Notes: generated from the letters alone by a model not told the origin. A DNA stretch of 64,000 nt from Saccharobesus litoralis (GCF_003063625.1 NZ_CP026604.1:4566065-4630064); one strand, 5' to 3'. Numbered from the stretch's first letter, positions 1-8,706 are shown. Numbers and translations: made by a program.

Positions 1-588
1 CACACCTCCGGCCTTTTTAAATACGTCGCCAGCAAAGCCCGGAATACGCATTTTTAAACCTTGAATATCTTGCAACGAGTTGATCTCCTTATTAAACCAA
101 CCCGCCATTTGCACACCTGTATTGCCACCGGCATAAGGCACTAAGCCAAATGGTTTATAAAGCTCGCGCCAAAGTGCTAAGCCATCTCCATAATGGATCC
201 ACGCATTCAACTCTTGAGCGTTCATACCAAAAGGAATGGAAGAAAAGAAAGGTGAGGCTGGAATTTTACCTTTCCAAAAATACGAGCCACTGTGGCCCAT
301 TTCAGCGGCACCATTGCGCACACCGTCAAAAACTCCAAAAGCCGGAACTAATTCACCAGCACCATATACTTTTATGGTTAAGCGACCGCCAGACATTTCG
401 TTAACATATTGGGCGAATAGTTCGGGGCCGTGTCCCAGACCTGGAAAATTTTTAGGCCAGCTAGTGACAAGCTTCCACTTAAACTTTTTAGCGGCTGGCG
501 CAGCGCCAGTTTCTGCTGTGTCATTACCACCACAGGCCGCCAACAATAGGCTTAATCCTGTGACTAATGCTAAACAATACTTCTTCAT
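1..588 (-). CDS. TRAP transporter substrate-binding lipoprotein DctP, 3' end outside window
   Basis: Periplasmic solute receptor of a tripartite (TRAP) transporter, which would pass its ligand to the DctQ/DctM permease encoded just upstream. The first 196 codons are present and open; the gene runs off the window edge. The start has a lipobox (LLLAAC, Cys19), so it is probably a lipoprotein. It is followed by KWKLVTSWPKNFPGLG, typical of the DctP group that binds keto- or hydroxy-carboxylates and related solutes. The ATG at 586-588 is preceded by AGGACAATT, the same leader as the gene before it. It lies 11 bp after the PilZ gene, so it is probably the last gene of the dctQ-dctM-pilZ-dctP unit. 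The ligand cannot be told from sequence. Confidence 0.9.
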   Translation of the reverse strand, partial: MKKYCLALVTGLSLLLAACGGNDTAETGAAPAAKKFKWKLVTSWPKNFPGLGHGPELFAQYVNEMSGGRLTIKVYGAGELVPAFGVFDGVRNGAAEMGHSGSYFWKGKIPASPFFSSIPFGMNAQELNAWIHYGDGLALWRELYKPFGLVPYAGGNTGVQMAGWFNKEINSLQDIQGLKMRIPGFAGDVFKKAGGV

Positions 589-599
589 AATTGTCCTAT

Positions 600-1298
600 T
601 TATTCTTGTTCAAGTTCCGTCAACGATATGCCCTGCATATCTAGCAGCAACTTTGTAAAAATACTTTGTAAATTCTGGTTGGCGTTTTTCTCAAACTTCA
701 GGCCTAAATGCAACTTTTCTTTAGCATTAACATTTTTCACTACGGCTTTCAGCGTGGTTTCAGTTTGACTAACCGGATCAAATTGCGCGTTTATAGTTAA
801 TTCTTTTTCTAACAAATTTTCTTCTAATTCAGCAAAATCATGATTGCTACCATCGCTAGGCAAACATTCGCATTTACAACCGCTCAACGAAAAATCCGTT
901 AACAAGGCAATTAAATCTAAGTTCATTTGCGGCACTTTAACTTCCGCCATTAGTTCAACTTTAATTCTTGGCTGAGTACGCAGTTTTTGAGTTTGCACCT
1001 CTTGTGGGTAATCCAGCACTAAAATAGGCTCTTTATAAGTTATCTTAGCTTGAACTGCTGCAGAAAAAACAATGTAGTCCATGTGAAAATCATCAACCAA
1101 AGCTCGTGCCATGACTTTAACCCCAGATCGTAGCGAACTCGCATCGCGACTATCTTTCGACTTTGGCCAACGAAACATCATGTATTGGTTTTCGATACAA
1201 CCAATATATTCAGCTCGCGCTCGGGCTTTTTTATGAACTGCATTGAAAAAAAACAATTCAACTGCGGTTGATGGCTTCAAATCCGTGACTTTGCGCAT
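600..1298 (-). CDS. PilZ-domain protein, YcgR-like, inside a TRAP transporter operon
   Basis: A 232-aa protein, probably a cyclic-di-GMP receptor. Seen: an N-terminal part resembling the flagellar-brake (YcgR N-terminal) fold with a segment like RSGVKVMARALVDDF, then a PilZ part with both signature motifs: RTQPR (RxxxR) near residue 109 and DFSLSG (DxSxxG) near residue 136. No signal peptide or membrane segment is evident, so it should be cytoplasmic. Its ATG is preceded by AGGACAATT. It lies between the TRAP large permease (22-bp gap) and the TRAP receptor (11-bp gap), all on the minus strand, so co-transcription is likely. A PilZ gene is not a usual component of TRAP operons. Its partner is unknown: control of motility, of surface polysaccharide, or of the transporter are all possible. 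Confidence 0.75.
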   Translation of the reverse strand: MRKVTDLKPSTAVELFFFNAVHKKARARAEYIGCIENQYMMFRWPKSKDSRDASSLRSGVKVMARALVDDFHMDYIVFSAAVQAKITYKEPILVLDYPQEVQTQKLRTQPRIKVELMAEVKVPQMNLDLIALLTDFSLSGCKCECLPSDGSNHDFAELEENLLEKELTINAQFDPVSQTETTLKAVVKNVNAKEKLHLGLKFEKNANQNLQSIFTKLLLDMQGISLTELEQE

Positions 1299-1320
1299 AA
1301 TTGTCCTAATTCTTTATCTG

Positions 1321-2685
1321 TTAGCCATACATTATTTCAGGTAACCAAGTAGCCAACTCAGGCCATACAGCCAGCAATACTAAAACCAATAGTTGAATAA
1401 CAATAAATGGCGCAACGCCCTTGTAGATCTGCGCGGTTTTAATACTCGCTGGGGCAACACCACGCAAATAAAATAAAGCAAAGCCAAATGGTGGGGTTAA
1501 AAATGAAGTTTGCAAATTAATGGCTATCATGATCCCTAACCAAATCGGGTCAACCCCCATAGTTAGAAGCACAGGTCCAACAATCGGCACTACAACAAAA
1601 GTGATCTCAATAAAGTCGAGAATAAAACCCAATACAAATATCACCAGCATCACCACAAGGATGGCAGTCCAAACCCCACCTGGCATATTATGGAAAACAT
1701 CATGAATTAAATCTTCGCCCCCTAACCCTCTAAACACCAAGGAAAAGATAGACGCACCAATTAAGATCAGAAAAATCATGCTCGTGACTTTAACTGTGTC
1801 TTGGCCTATTAACTGAGCTTGATCCACATTGAGCTTGCCCTTAACCGCCGCCAAAACTAAAGCACCAAATGCGCCTATGCCGGCAGCTTCGGTCGGCGTT
1901 GCAAACCCCAATAAAATAGAGCCTAAAACAATAAATATTAACGTCAGTGGTGGTAATAACGCTTTCAGTAACGCGATAAGGTTAATATTGTCATTATCGT
2001 TTTTAACCGGTTGAACATTTTTGTCTGTGTACACTGCGTAAATGGCGTACAGCGCATAAAAAGCAACCAGTATTAACCCCGGAATTAAGGCACCGACAAA
2101 TAAGTCACCCACTGAAACCGTTTCAGGCGAAAAAATCCCTTGGCTAATTTGCGCTTGTTGATAAGCGTTTGACAAAACATCACCCAACAAGACTAAAGCA
2201 ATTGAAGGTGGAATAATTTGCCCTAGCGTCCCCGTACTACAAATAATGCCAGTTGCTAAGGATGCTGGGTATTTTTGCTTAAGCATTGCAGGTAAAGACA
2301 ATAAGCCCATTGTCACAACCGTTGCGCCAACGATGCCGGTACTGGCCGCTAGTAACATACCAACTAAAATTACACTTAGCGCCAAACCCGCTTTAAAACG
2401 GCCAAACAATTGCGCCATAGATATCAACAAATCTTCAGCAATTTTAGACTTTTCTAACGTGACACCCATCAATATAAATAAAGGCACCGCGAGCAAGGTT
2501 TGATTATTAACAATGCCAAATAAGCGACTCGGCAAGGCATTAAAAAAACTAAAATCAAAAGCGCCAAACAAGCTGGCTAAGGTAGCAAATATTATTGAGG
2601 TTCCGGCTAAGGCTAGCGCCACTGGATAGCCCGACATTAAAACCAAACAGACAACAACAAAAAGTAATACTGAGAGCCATTCCAT
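1321..2685 (-). CDS. TRAP transporter large permease DctM
   Basis: A 454-aa, very hydrophobic protein with about 12 or more membrane segments, the normal size for DctM. It is the sodium-coupled transport subunit of the TRAP system. Typical features are seen along its length, for example NNQTLLAVPLFILMG near residue 60, a GATVVTMGLLSLPAM segment near 120 and FVVVPIVGPVL near 365. Its start codon overlaps the DctQ stop by one base (TAATG), indicating translational coupling. It is followed by the PilZ gene and DctP. Orthology to a named system such as SiaM or DctM proper cannot be decided from sequence. Confidence 0.92.
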   Translation of the reverse strand: MEWLSVLLFVVVCLVLMSGYPVALALAGTSIIFATLASLFGAFDFSFFNALPSRLFGIVNNQTLLAVPLFILMGVTLEKSKIAEDLLISMAQLFGRFKAGLALSVILVGMLLAASTGIVGATVVTMGLLSLPAMLKQKYPASLATGIICSTGTLGQIIPPSIALVLLGDVLSNAYQQAQISQGIFSPETVSVGDLFVGALIPGLILVAFYALYAIYAVYTDKNVQPVKNDNDNINLIALLKALLPPLTLIFIVLGSILLGFATPTEAAGIGAFGALVLAAVKGKLNVDQAQLIGQDTVKVTSMIFLILIGASIFSLVFRGLGGEDLIHDVFHNMPGGVWTAILVVMLVIFVLGFILDFIEITFVVVPIVGPVLLTMGVDPIWLGIMIAINLQTSFLTPPFGFALFYLRGVAPASIKTAQIYKGVAPFIVIQLLVLVLLAVWPELATWLPEIMYG

Positions 2686-3263
2686 TAGATACTCTCCTTG
2701 TGTGACTGTTGTTGTGATTGTGACGGAGACTGTGACTGTGTCTGTGACTGTGTCTGTGACTGTGACTGTGACTGTGTTAATAGCAAAATACTTTTGATAA
2801 TTTCACTGACTGCCTGCAATACCATGACAACACTAAACACTAAAATAAATGACTTAAGTACATACACTAAGGGTAAGCCGCCCGGCTCAGCGGAAGCCTC
2901 TTTAATCTGCCAAGCATTAGCAACGTATTCGACACTCATGCAAAAGATAAATATCACCACAGGCAATAACAAACAAAGATGGCCTAATAAATTAACCATT
3001 GCTTTTTTCTTAAGTGAAAAGTGACGGTAAAAAACATCAACCCTAACATGCTCGTCATATTTTAATGTATAGCCAGCGGCAAACAATAATGCCGCTGCGT
3101 GAAAATAAGATACACTCTCCTGTAGCGCAATCGAGCCTATATTTAGGCCGTAGCGCATCACAACGACAGATGTCATCAAGACAACCATGAGTAAAGTAAA
3201 CCAAGCGGTTATTTTGCCAAGCCATTCACTAACTTGATCAATAAAAAAAGATATTTGCTTCAT
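2685..3263 (-). CDS. TRAP transporter small permease DctQ with Ser/Gln-repeat tail
   Basis: The small membrane subunit of the TRAP transporter, with four hydrophobic segments between residues about 15 and 155, as in the family. The family usually ends soon after the fourth helix. Here a tail of about 30 residues follows, made almost only of Ser-Gln and Thr-Gln dipeptides and encoded by an in-frame hexanucleotide repeat. The next gene, dctM, starts on the last base of its stop codon. The operon could begin here or further up, because alkB and bolA lie on the same strand and the bolA-dctQ gap is only 50 bp. Confidence 0.9.
   Translation of the reverse strand: MKQISFFIDQVSEWLGKITAWFTLLMVVLMTSVVVMRYGLNIGSIALQESVSYFHAAALLFAAGYTLKYDEHVRVDVFYRHFSLKKKAMVNLLGHLCLLLPVVIFIFCMSVEYVANAWQIKEASAEPGGLPLVYVLKSFILVFSVVMVLQAVSEIIKSILLLTQSQSQSQTQSQTQSQSPSQSQQQSHKESI
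2701..2780 (-). repeat. Hexanucleotide repeat encoding the DctQ Ser-Gln tail
   Basis: On the plus strand the stretch consists of variants of TGTGAC, TGTGTC and TGTGAT. On the minus strand these read as alternating Ser-Gln and Thr-Gln codons. Because the unit is 6 bp, gain or loss of units keeps the frame, so the tail length can vary without destroying the protein or the overlap with dctM. Confidence 0.85.
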
Positions 3264-3313
3264 TATTTTTGTTTATTGTTTTAATCGTCTTATCGGGGCG
3301 TGTCTTAACATTA

Positions 3314-3637
3314 TTAGGCTTTTTTACTGCCACCTAAGCAATTTGGTGATAGAGGAACATCATTTTTTCGCGTTTGCCATTCTTCAGGATGATAAGCATG
3401 GATGGCTAACGCATGAACAGGTCCTGCCAACTCATCAGCTAAGCAAGAATTAACCGCTCTATGCCTAGCCAACAAGCGCTGGCCAATAAAGTTGTCACTA
3501 ACAACAATAACCTTAAAATGAGACTCTGTTGCTGGTCCAGAATGCATGTGACTTTCATTAATCACATCAAGTACGGCTGGATCAAAGGTTTGAGTTAGCT
3601 TTTCTATAATTACTGATTCGACTGACATTTTACTCAC
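3314..3637 (-). CDS. bolA: BolA family protein
   Basis: A 107-aa protein of the BolA/IbaG family, which partners monothiol glutaredoxins in iron-sulfur cluster handling and affects envelope and morphology genes. Seen: the conserved core with HMHSGP near residue 30, a VVSDNF segment, the helix containing RLLARHRAV and a C-terminal HALAIHAYHPEEW, which together match BolA. A second in-frame ATG three codons in (MSVESV) is an equally good start. It follows the AlkB gene by 8 bp on the same strand, so the two are probably co-transcribed. Confidence 0.9.
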   Translation of the reverse strand: MSKMSVESVIIEKLTQTFDPAVLDVINESHMHSGPATESHFKVIVVSDNFIGQRLLARHRAVNSCLADELAGPVHALAIHAYHPEEWQTRKNDVPLSPNCLGGSKKA

Positions 3638-3645
3638 GCAATGAT

Positions 3646-4305
3646 TTATTTGGGCGAGTTAATTAAATAGCGAAAGGTTAAATTAATCCTAGGCTCTGCA
3701 ACTCGCATCCTTTTAGGTAAGCTATGATACCAAAATTGTTGAGTTTTGCCTGCCATAATCAACAAGCTACCATTTTCTAATAGCAAGTTATGTTGTTGAG
3801 AAGAAAATTTGTGCTTAAATTTGAAGTCTCGGGCTGCACCAAAATTCAACGACGCGATAACAGGCTCTTGGCCTAATTCCGGCTCGTCATCCGCATGCCA
3901 TCCCATATTATCATTACCGTCACGATAATAATTACCCAACATAGCGTTAAACTGGATGGTACGGCCAAGCACTTGACTACATGTCGATGCTAACCAAGGT
4001 TTAAGACACGACAACACCTGTACCCATTCTGTAGCATCAAACCGCTGGCCAGAATACGTATAATAAACGCCGTTATCGCCATAAAATGATTGTAACCGCG
4101 GGGTTTTGACCTCTCGATTATATAAATTCAAGGTTTCCTGTTGCCAGTTTAACGACTCAAGTAGTCGAAAATAATGCCGAGATTCACTTAACGAAAATAA
4201 ATTAGGGAAATAATATACATCGCTATCTTGCCAAGGCATTTTACCTTGCAACTCCAATTGCGAAGCCGAATGCGTATTATCAAATAACTGAAACTGCATA
4301 AACAC
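3646..4305 (-). CDS. AlkB-family 2-oxoglutarate/Fe(II)-dependent dioxygenase
   Basis: A 219-aa protein of the AlkB superfamily, closest in layout to the ALKBH2-like alpha-ketoglutarate-dependent DNA repair dioxygenases that remove alkyl groups from bases. The metal-binding triad is visible: HADD (His137, Asp139) and His194 in WYHSLPKR. The 2-oxoglutarate-binding arginines follow in PRINLTFR (Arg206, Arg212). The substrate-contact stretch NAMLGNYYRDGNDNMGWH precedes the triad, as in ALKBH2/3-type enzymes. It is probably the first gene of an AlkB-BolA pair. Upstream lies a mobile repeat and then the divergent rlmG. Methylation repair of DNA or RNA is the family role; the exact substrate is not seen. 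Confidence 0.88.
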   Translation of the reverse strand: MFMQFQLFDNTHSASQLELQGKMPWQDSDVYYFPNLFSLSESRHYFRLLESLNWQQETLNLYNREVKTPRLQSFYGDNGVYYTYSGQRFDATEWVQVLSCLKPWLASTCSQVLGRTIQFNAMLGNYYRDGNDNMGWHADDEPELGQEPVIASLNFGAARDFKFKHKFSSQQHNLLLENGSLLIMAGKTQQFWYHSLPKRMRVAEPRINLTFRYLINSPK

Positions 4306-4419
4306 GCCCTAAACAAACCACTTTTTCATTATAACTGAATTGTCCAAAGTGATTAATCATTACATTGTGCTAAACAAGCTAGGTTTTCTTGATATGTTTA
4401 GTTAAAATCCACGCTTTTT

Positions 4420-4595
4420 ATAGTCTTCTCGCTCAGGTTTTATGGTTCATTGTCGGCGCTTACTCGCCCCAATCACATAGTAGAGCATATGCTCATGGGG
4501 TCTCAAAGCTTGACGGCTTTGCCTATATGGATGTAGGTACTTAGGTTTCGTCTGGAACTAGAAACCTGCCCCTAAAACCCGATCGCTTTGACTAT
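4420..4595 (-). mobile_element. Interspersed MITE-like repeat, copy A (176 bp, long form)
   Basis: Long form of the five-copy repeat, inverted relative to the other four. It starts TAGTCTTCTCGCTCAGG and, read from its other end, TAGTCAAAGCGATCGGG. These are the two imperfect terminal inverted repeats of about 25 bp. It contains the 49-bp optional module and the palindrome GAGCATATGCTC. TA flanks one end; the other flank is TT, the only long copy lacking TA there. It fills much of the 395-bp gap between the divergent alkB and rlmG genes, so it lies in their shared promoter region. Apart from the repeat I see nothing else in the gap. Confidence 0.8.
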
Positions 4596-4700
4596 TCGTG
4601 CCTTGAATTAAATCAATAATCAAAATAATCGATGGATCAAGACAGGTTTCCATTACCAAACGAAACCTAAACAGAAGATTATAAAAAGTAGCGACTTTTC

Positions 4701-5948
4701 ATGTCTAACGAAACAATATTAGCATTGCACTCTTCTCAGCAATCACAACACGAACCAAAGCCGGCTAGCCAAGTTGAATTGTGGCGTTATCCACCACAAC
4801 TTGCCGATGCCAATTTACGTGCGTGGGATGCCGCTGACAAATATGTGTTACAACAGATCCTTGATGGGGAAATAACGTTAGGCAACACCCTGCTAATCAA
4901 CGACGCCTTTGGTGCTTTGGCAGTGAGCCTGCATCAATTAAAAACATTAAAGTTAATTGCCAATATAGCTTTATATAGTTATACCGACTCAAAAGTGAGT
5001 GAGTTAGCACTAAAAAATAATTTAACGAGAAACTGGCCAACAGCCCTTCACACAGAAACGAATAGCTCAGTCCATGTGCTCTCGCAAACACAAGCTTTTT
5101 CAGCAAACAACCATTGGCAAAGTATAATCATTAAATTGCCTAAATCCGTAGCTTACCTCGAGTTTTTATTAATACAGTTAGTCGAATATTTGCGCAGTAG
5201 TGGTAAGACAAAACCGGCCATTATCATCGCTAGCAAAGCAGTTGAATTGACTCCGAGTATAATCAAGTTACTCAAGAGCTACTTTAAACAAGTGGTTCCC
5301 AGCCGCATTAAACAAAAAGCCCGTTACTTAACTCTGCTCGACCCAGTGGAATCTACACCCGTATTTTCTTATTGGTCAACCACTAAAAAACCGCTTAACG
5401 GTGTTAATTACACCGCTGCGCCTAATGTTTTTGCTCGCGGTAAAATTGATATAGGCGGACGCTTCTTAGCCGAAAATTTACCTAACTGTAATCAAAAAAG
5501 CGTCATTGATTTAGGCTGTGGGAATGGCTTACTCAGTGTTAACGTACTTCAAGCGTTTACGCCTTCTTTATTAATCGCTAGCGACGAATCTGCACAGGCA
5601 GTAGAAACAACACTAGAAAATATAAATAACACTAAAGATAAACAACAAAGCCAAACAGTAAAGGTTAATGTAATACAAGATGATTGCTTAACTAATCAAG
5701 CATCAAATAGCGCTGATGTTATTTTATGTAACCCTCCCTTTCATCAGGCAAATGCCGTTACCGACCACATTGCTTGGCAAATGTTTAATGATGCTAAGCG
5801 CGTACTCAAAGTAAAGGGGGAGCTACGCATTGTTGGTAATCGCCACCTTGGTTATCATACTAAGCTAAAACGTATTTTCGGCAATTGTAAAAATATTGCC
5901 AGCAATGACAAATTTGTCATTCTTGCTGCTTTTAAAATAAATGAATAA
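4701..5948 (+). CDS. rlmG: 23S rRNA (guanine-N2)-methyltransferase RlmG
   Basis: A 415-aa class I methyltransferase. RlmG methylates G1835 of 23S rRNA. It has the two-half layout of the RsmC/RlmG group. The N-terminal half is degenerate. The C-terminal catalytic half has the SAM motif VIDLGCGNGLLS near residue 269 and the base-flipping motif NPPFHQ near 345. Length and C-terminal motifs fit RlmG better than RsmC (about 340 aa). The next gene's real start lies 13 bp after its stop. Confidence 0.88.
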   Translation: MSNETILALHSSQQSQHEPKPASQVELWRYPPQLADANLRAWDAADKYVLQQILDGEITLGNTLLINDAFGALAVSLHQLKTLKLIANIALYSYTDSKVSELALKNNLTRNWPTALHTETNSSVHVLSQTQAFSANNHWQSIIIKLPKSVAYLEFLLIQLVEYLRSSGKTKPAIIIASKAVELTPSIIKLLKSYFKQVVPSRIKQKARYLTLLDPVESTPVFSYWSTTKKPLNGVNYTAAPNVFARGKIDIGGRFLAENLPNCNQKSVIDLGCGNGLLSVNVLQAFTPSLLIASDESAQAVETTLENINNTKDKQQSQTVKVNVIQDDCLTNQASNSADVILCNPPFHQANAVTDHIAWQMFNDAKRVLKVKGELRIVGNRHLGYHTKLKRIFGNCKNIASNDKFVILAAFKINE

Positions 5949-5961
5949 AGGACACTTAAAA

Positions 5962-6561
5962 ATGATTTCTCACATTTTCAAGGTTATCACCTTACTGCTT
6001 TTTTCCACGGCCATTAGTGCGCAAGCTGCTGCGGACAAACGAATTCAACCCGATGTGTTGTATCCAAGAGTTAAATTCGAAACCTCGTTGGGCGACTTTA
6101 CAGTAGAGCTTAATCGCCGACGTGCTCCTATTACGGTTGATAATTTTTTAACCTATGTTGTTAAAGGTGAGTTTGATGGGGTTATTTTTCATCGAGTAAT
6201 TGGCGATTTCATGGCTCAAACTGGCGGCTATGATAAAAACTTTCAAGAAAAGCCTAAACGAGACAGCATAGTTAATGAAAGTGGCAATGGCTTAAAAAAT
6301 GATGAAGGAACGATTGCCATGGCTAGAATGAATGACCCTCATTCAGCAGCTCGACAATTCTTTTTTAACCTCAATGACAATGATCATTTGAACCCAGGTC
6401 GTAACTGGGGATATACCGTGTTTGGAGAAATTGATTCAAATAGCGAAATATTAGAAAAGTTTAAGCAACTAGAGACTGAATTTAACCCAAAGTTAGGACA
6501 ACCGGACGTTCCCAAACAAATTGTTCTAATTAAACGCGTCACCTTACTTCCGCAAAGCTAA
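5962..6561 (+). CDS. Periplasmic cyclophilin-type peptidyl-prolyl isomerase
   Basis: Cis-trans prolyl isomerase of the cyclophilin family (PpiA/PpiB-like), a protein-folding helper. Seen: a hydrophobic signal peptide ending near AISAQA, then the cyclophilin core with VKFETSLGDFTVEL, the active-site stretch FDGVIFHRVIGDFMAQTGG and SAARQFFFNL. The signal peptide indicates the periplasm, like PpiA. I chose ATG 5962 because AAAGGAC stands about 9 bp before it. An in-frame ATG at 5941 overlaps the end of rlmG but has no comparable ribosome site. Close spacing suggests co-transcription with rlmG. Confidence 0.9.
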   Translation: MISHIFKVITLLLFSTAISAQAAADKRIQPDVLYPRVKFETSLGDFTVELNRRRAPITVDNFLTYVVKGEFDGVIFHRVIGDFMAQTGGYDKNFQEKPKRDSIVNESGNGLKNDEGTIAMARMNDPHSAARQFFFNLNDNDHLNPGRNWGYTVFGEIDSNSEILEKFKQLETEFNPKLGQPDVPKQIVLIKRVTLLPQS

Positions 6562-6577
6562 TCAGCGTCTATACTTA

Positions 6578-6607
6578 GGTCGTCAACGAGAAAACCTGTT
6601 GACGACC
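6578..6607. terminator. Strong hairpin after the cyclophilin gene
   Basis: Perfect 10-bp inverted repeat GGTCGTCAAC / GTTGACGACC with a 10-nt loop, starting 16 bp after the stop codon. No T-run follows on either side, so it is not a classical intrinsic terminator. It may protect the 3' end of the mRNA or act with Rho. Confidence 0.5.
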
Positions 6608-6716
6608 AGTATTCAGCTATTTTGGGCCATTTGATATACAAAGATATATTTTGACATGTATTGTTATACGAATGACAAAGTAGAGCATAAGAATTAATTG
6701 AGGAATACTTATAGTC

Positions 6717-7040
6717 GTGATAGTTAACCAATTCATAGAGCTTAAAAAGAAACAACTTAGCTATTATGTACGCGAATTTTGTGAAAAAAATTTACCGTAC
6801 AACGAGCTTAATTTGTTTTTATGGGATACGCTCGAAGAATGGACACAGGTCACTATTCGTAAGGATGAACCCTATTCGCAAGTCGAGCGTGTATTTTGGC
6901 ATTTAATCCATCTACTCAGTTACTGGCCAGAACAACAATTACTGCAGGACGACTACCTAGTTGAAGAAATGCAGTTATGTGTTGAGTATTTAGAAGGCCA
7001 AGGTTGCGTGCCTTTTGACTGTGTAGGGATAAGGCCATAA
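6717..7040 (+). CDS. Conserved-looking hypothetical protein, 107 aa
   Basis: I do not recognise the family. The protein is acidic, probably cytoplasmic and helix-rich, with many aromatic residues (RVFWHLIHLLSYWPEQQLL near residues 58-77) and no signal peptide or membrane segment. It starts with GTG, preceded at about 10 bp by TTGAGGAA, a good ribosome site that supports this start. It stands alone: 156 bp after the cyclophilin gene, and convergent with the AmpG-like permease, whose stop is 31 bp away. Codon use looks like the neighbours. Confidence 0.65.
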   Translation: MIVNQFIELKKKQLSYYVREFCEKNLPYNELNLFLWDTLEEWTQVTIRKDEPYSQVERVFWHLIHLLSYWPEQQLLQDDYLVEEMQLCVEYLEGQGCVPFDCVGIRP

Positions 7041-7070
7041 CCAACAGCTAACAAAACGCTTCCCCACGCA

Positions 7071-8432
7071 TTAACTGGCTTTTGTTTCCAACTGGCTCAC
7101 TTGTGCTTTAATTCGCCAAAGTAGAAACAAAGCAGGAATAATCATCAAAGTAGTGATGATAAAAAATATTGTCCAATTACCATCTAACGCATCAACCATC
7201 ACGCCGCTATAGGCACCAATAAATGTACGCCCTACAGTTCCTATTGAAGCCATTAGCGCATATTGACTGGCCGAAAATGTATGGCTACACAACAAAGAAA
7301 TAAATGATACAAAAGCCACTGTACCCCAAGCGGCAGTGAAACCATCAACTATCACGGCAAATATAAATAGATTTAAATTGGGGCCGACTTGAGCCATCAC
7401 AGCAAACAACAAATTGCTTGAAGCCATAGCAATACCCGCAACGACTAATCCTTTAACTATGCCTTGTTTAGCAGTAACCCAACCACCTATTAGTGAAAAC
7501 AGCACTGTTACCCACCAAGTGATCATTTTAGAATAGATACCAATATCGGTATTGGAAAAGCCTATTTCTTTATAAAAAACGATAGACATACGCCCCAAAA
7601 TGGCTTCACCTAACTTAAACGTGAAAATAAACAAAAGGATCGTTAACGCGAGTTTAATGCCGTTACGTTTAAAAAATTCAGCAAAGGGTTCAAAAACAGA
7701 TACCACTAACCAAGCTAACAATTGAGAAAGCGAGCCCTTAGCGCCTTGCTTGGCTAATTTTTCAGCATATATTTTTTCTAATGCAGATTGCACTTGCTCT
7801 CGATTACTATTGGGTTCGCGTATCCAAAGTACAGGGAGCATCAAACACAGCATAATAGCGCCAATCACCCAATAGACATCTTGCCATTGCCAGCCGCTGG
7901 CATCAGATAATATCAACGGAATACTGCCAAGCGCCGCGTATCCAGTCCACCAACCTGATGTCGCCATGCTCGCGGCTAGAGGTATTTTTTCACTTTCGTC
8001 ATGCTTAAAAAAATCAATGCGCAAAGCATCAATTGCAATATCTTGAGTCGCTGAAGCAAATGATATAAGTAAGCCACTCACCGCAAGTATCACTAATTGG
8101 TTTTGCAAGGTTAAATTGGCAAAACTAATGCATCCTACCGCTATAAGGGATTGGCAAAACAATATCCAACTGCGCCGCTGCCCTAAAAAGCGATGTAGAA
8201 CAGGTAATTTAATTCGATCGACCAAAGGCGACCACAACCAATTTATTGAATACGCAATAAAAATAGCGCCTAAATAACCAATTTCAGATCGAGAAAAACC
8301 TTCATCTTTTAACCAAGCTGACAACGCTGAGCCTATGATCACCCAAGGAAAGCCACTAGACATACCCAACAAAAAAACAGAAATAAGTCTTTTATCCATA
8401 TAGTTGGCAAATTTGCCATTTATACTTATCAT
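7071..8432 (-). CDS. AmpG-like MFS permease
   Basis: A 453-aa major facilitator superfamily protein with about 12 hydrophobic segments. AmpG imports anhydro-muropeptides from the periplasm for cell-wall recycling. Resemblance is seen in the N-terminal part (SSGFPWVIIGSALSAWLKDEG), the loop NWLWSPLVDRIKLP and FASATQDIAIDALRID, which matches the AmpG signature around ATQDIA.DA. Related members may carry other substrates, so the assignment is to the AmpG family and not to confirmed muropeptide transport. It is monocistronic. Confidence 0.82.
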   Translation of the reverse strand: MISINGKFANYMDKRLISVFLLGMSSGFPWVIIGSALSAWLKDEGFSRSEIGYLGAIFIAYSINWLWSPLVDRIKLPVLHRFLGQRRSWILFCQSLIAVGCISFANLTLQNQLVILAVSGLLISFASATQDIAIDALRIDFFKHDESEKIPLAASMATSGWWTGYAALGSIPLILSDASGWQWQDVYWVIGAIMLCLMLPVLWIREPNSNREQVQSALEKIYAEKLAKQGAKGSLSQLLAWLVVSVFEPFAEFFKRNGIKLALTILLFIFTFKLGEAILGRMSIVFYKEIGFSNTDIGIYSKMITWWVTVLFSLIGGWVTAKQGIVKGLVVAGIAMASSNLLFAVMAQVGPNLNLFIFAVIVDGFTAAWGTVAFVSFISLLCSHTFSASQYALMASIGTVGRTFIGAYSGVMVDALDGNWTIFFIITTLMIIPALFLLWRIKAQVSQLETKAS

Positions 8433-8519
8433 AAATTGAGTGGCCTACTAACTCACAAACGGGTGTTATACTTTGCAGATTACAGCGCCTAACGTATTGA
8501 AAACAAGCTATTTTACAAA

Positions 8520-8690
8520 ATGATTAGACTATTTTTATTTGTTCCACTTATCACATTTGGCCTTTGGTATCTGTATTTAAGACACAACGGCTGGACTATA
8601 GAACAAGGCATGAAAGGCTTTAAAGCAATACTCATGTTTAATATTGCAGTATTAGGCTTATTTATATTTTTGCTTTTTGTAACAGGGTAG
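8520..8690 (+). CDS. Small membrane protein, 56 aa
   Basis: Short open frame starting MIRLFLFVPLITFGLWYLYL and ending in a second hydrophobic segment (AVLGLFIFLLFVTG). The two membrane spans are joined by a polar linker with HNGWTIEQGMKG. It is convergent with glnS and shares the terminator hairpin just downstream. The ribosome site is weak. The two clean hydrophobic stretches and the placement between two strand switches support a real gene. Function unknown. Confidence 0.55.
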   Translation: MIRLFLFVPLITFGLWYLYLRHNGWTIEQGMKGFKAILMFNIAVLGLFIFLLFVTG

Positions 8691-8706
8691 TAGCACCCAA
8701 TAAACA

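Noticed and set aside
2698-3024. Cys/Asp-rich open frame antisense to DctQ
   Set aside because: It is created by the hexanucleotide repeat on the opposite strand of a gene with clear family identity.
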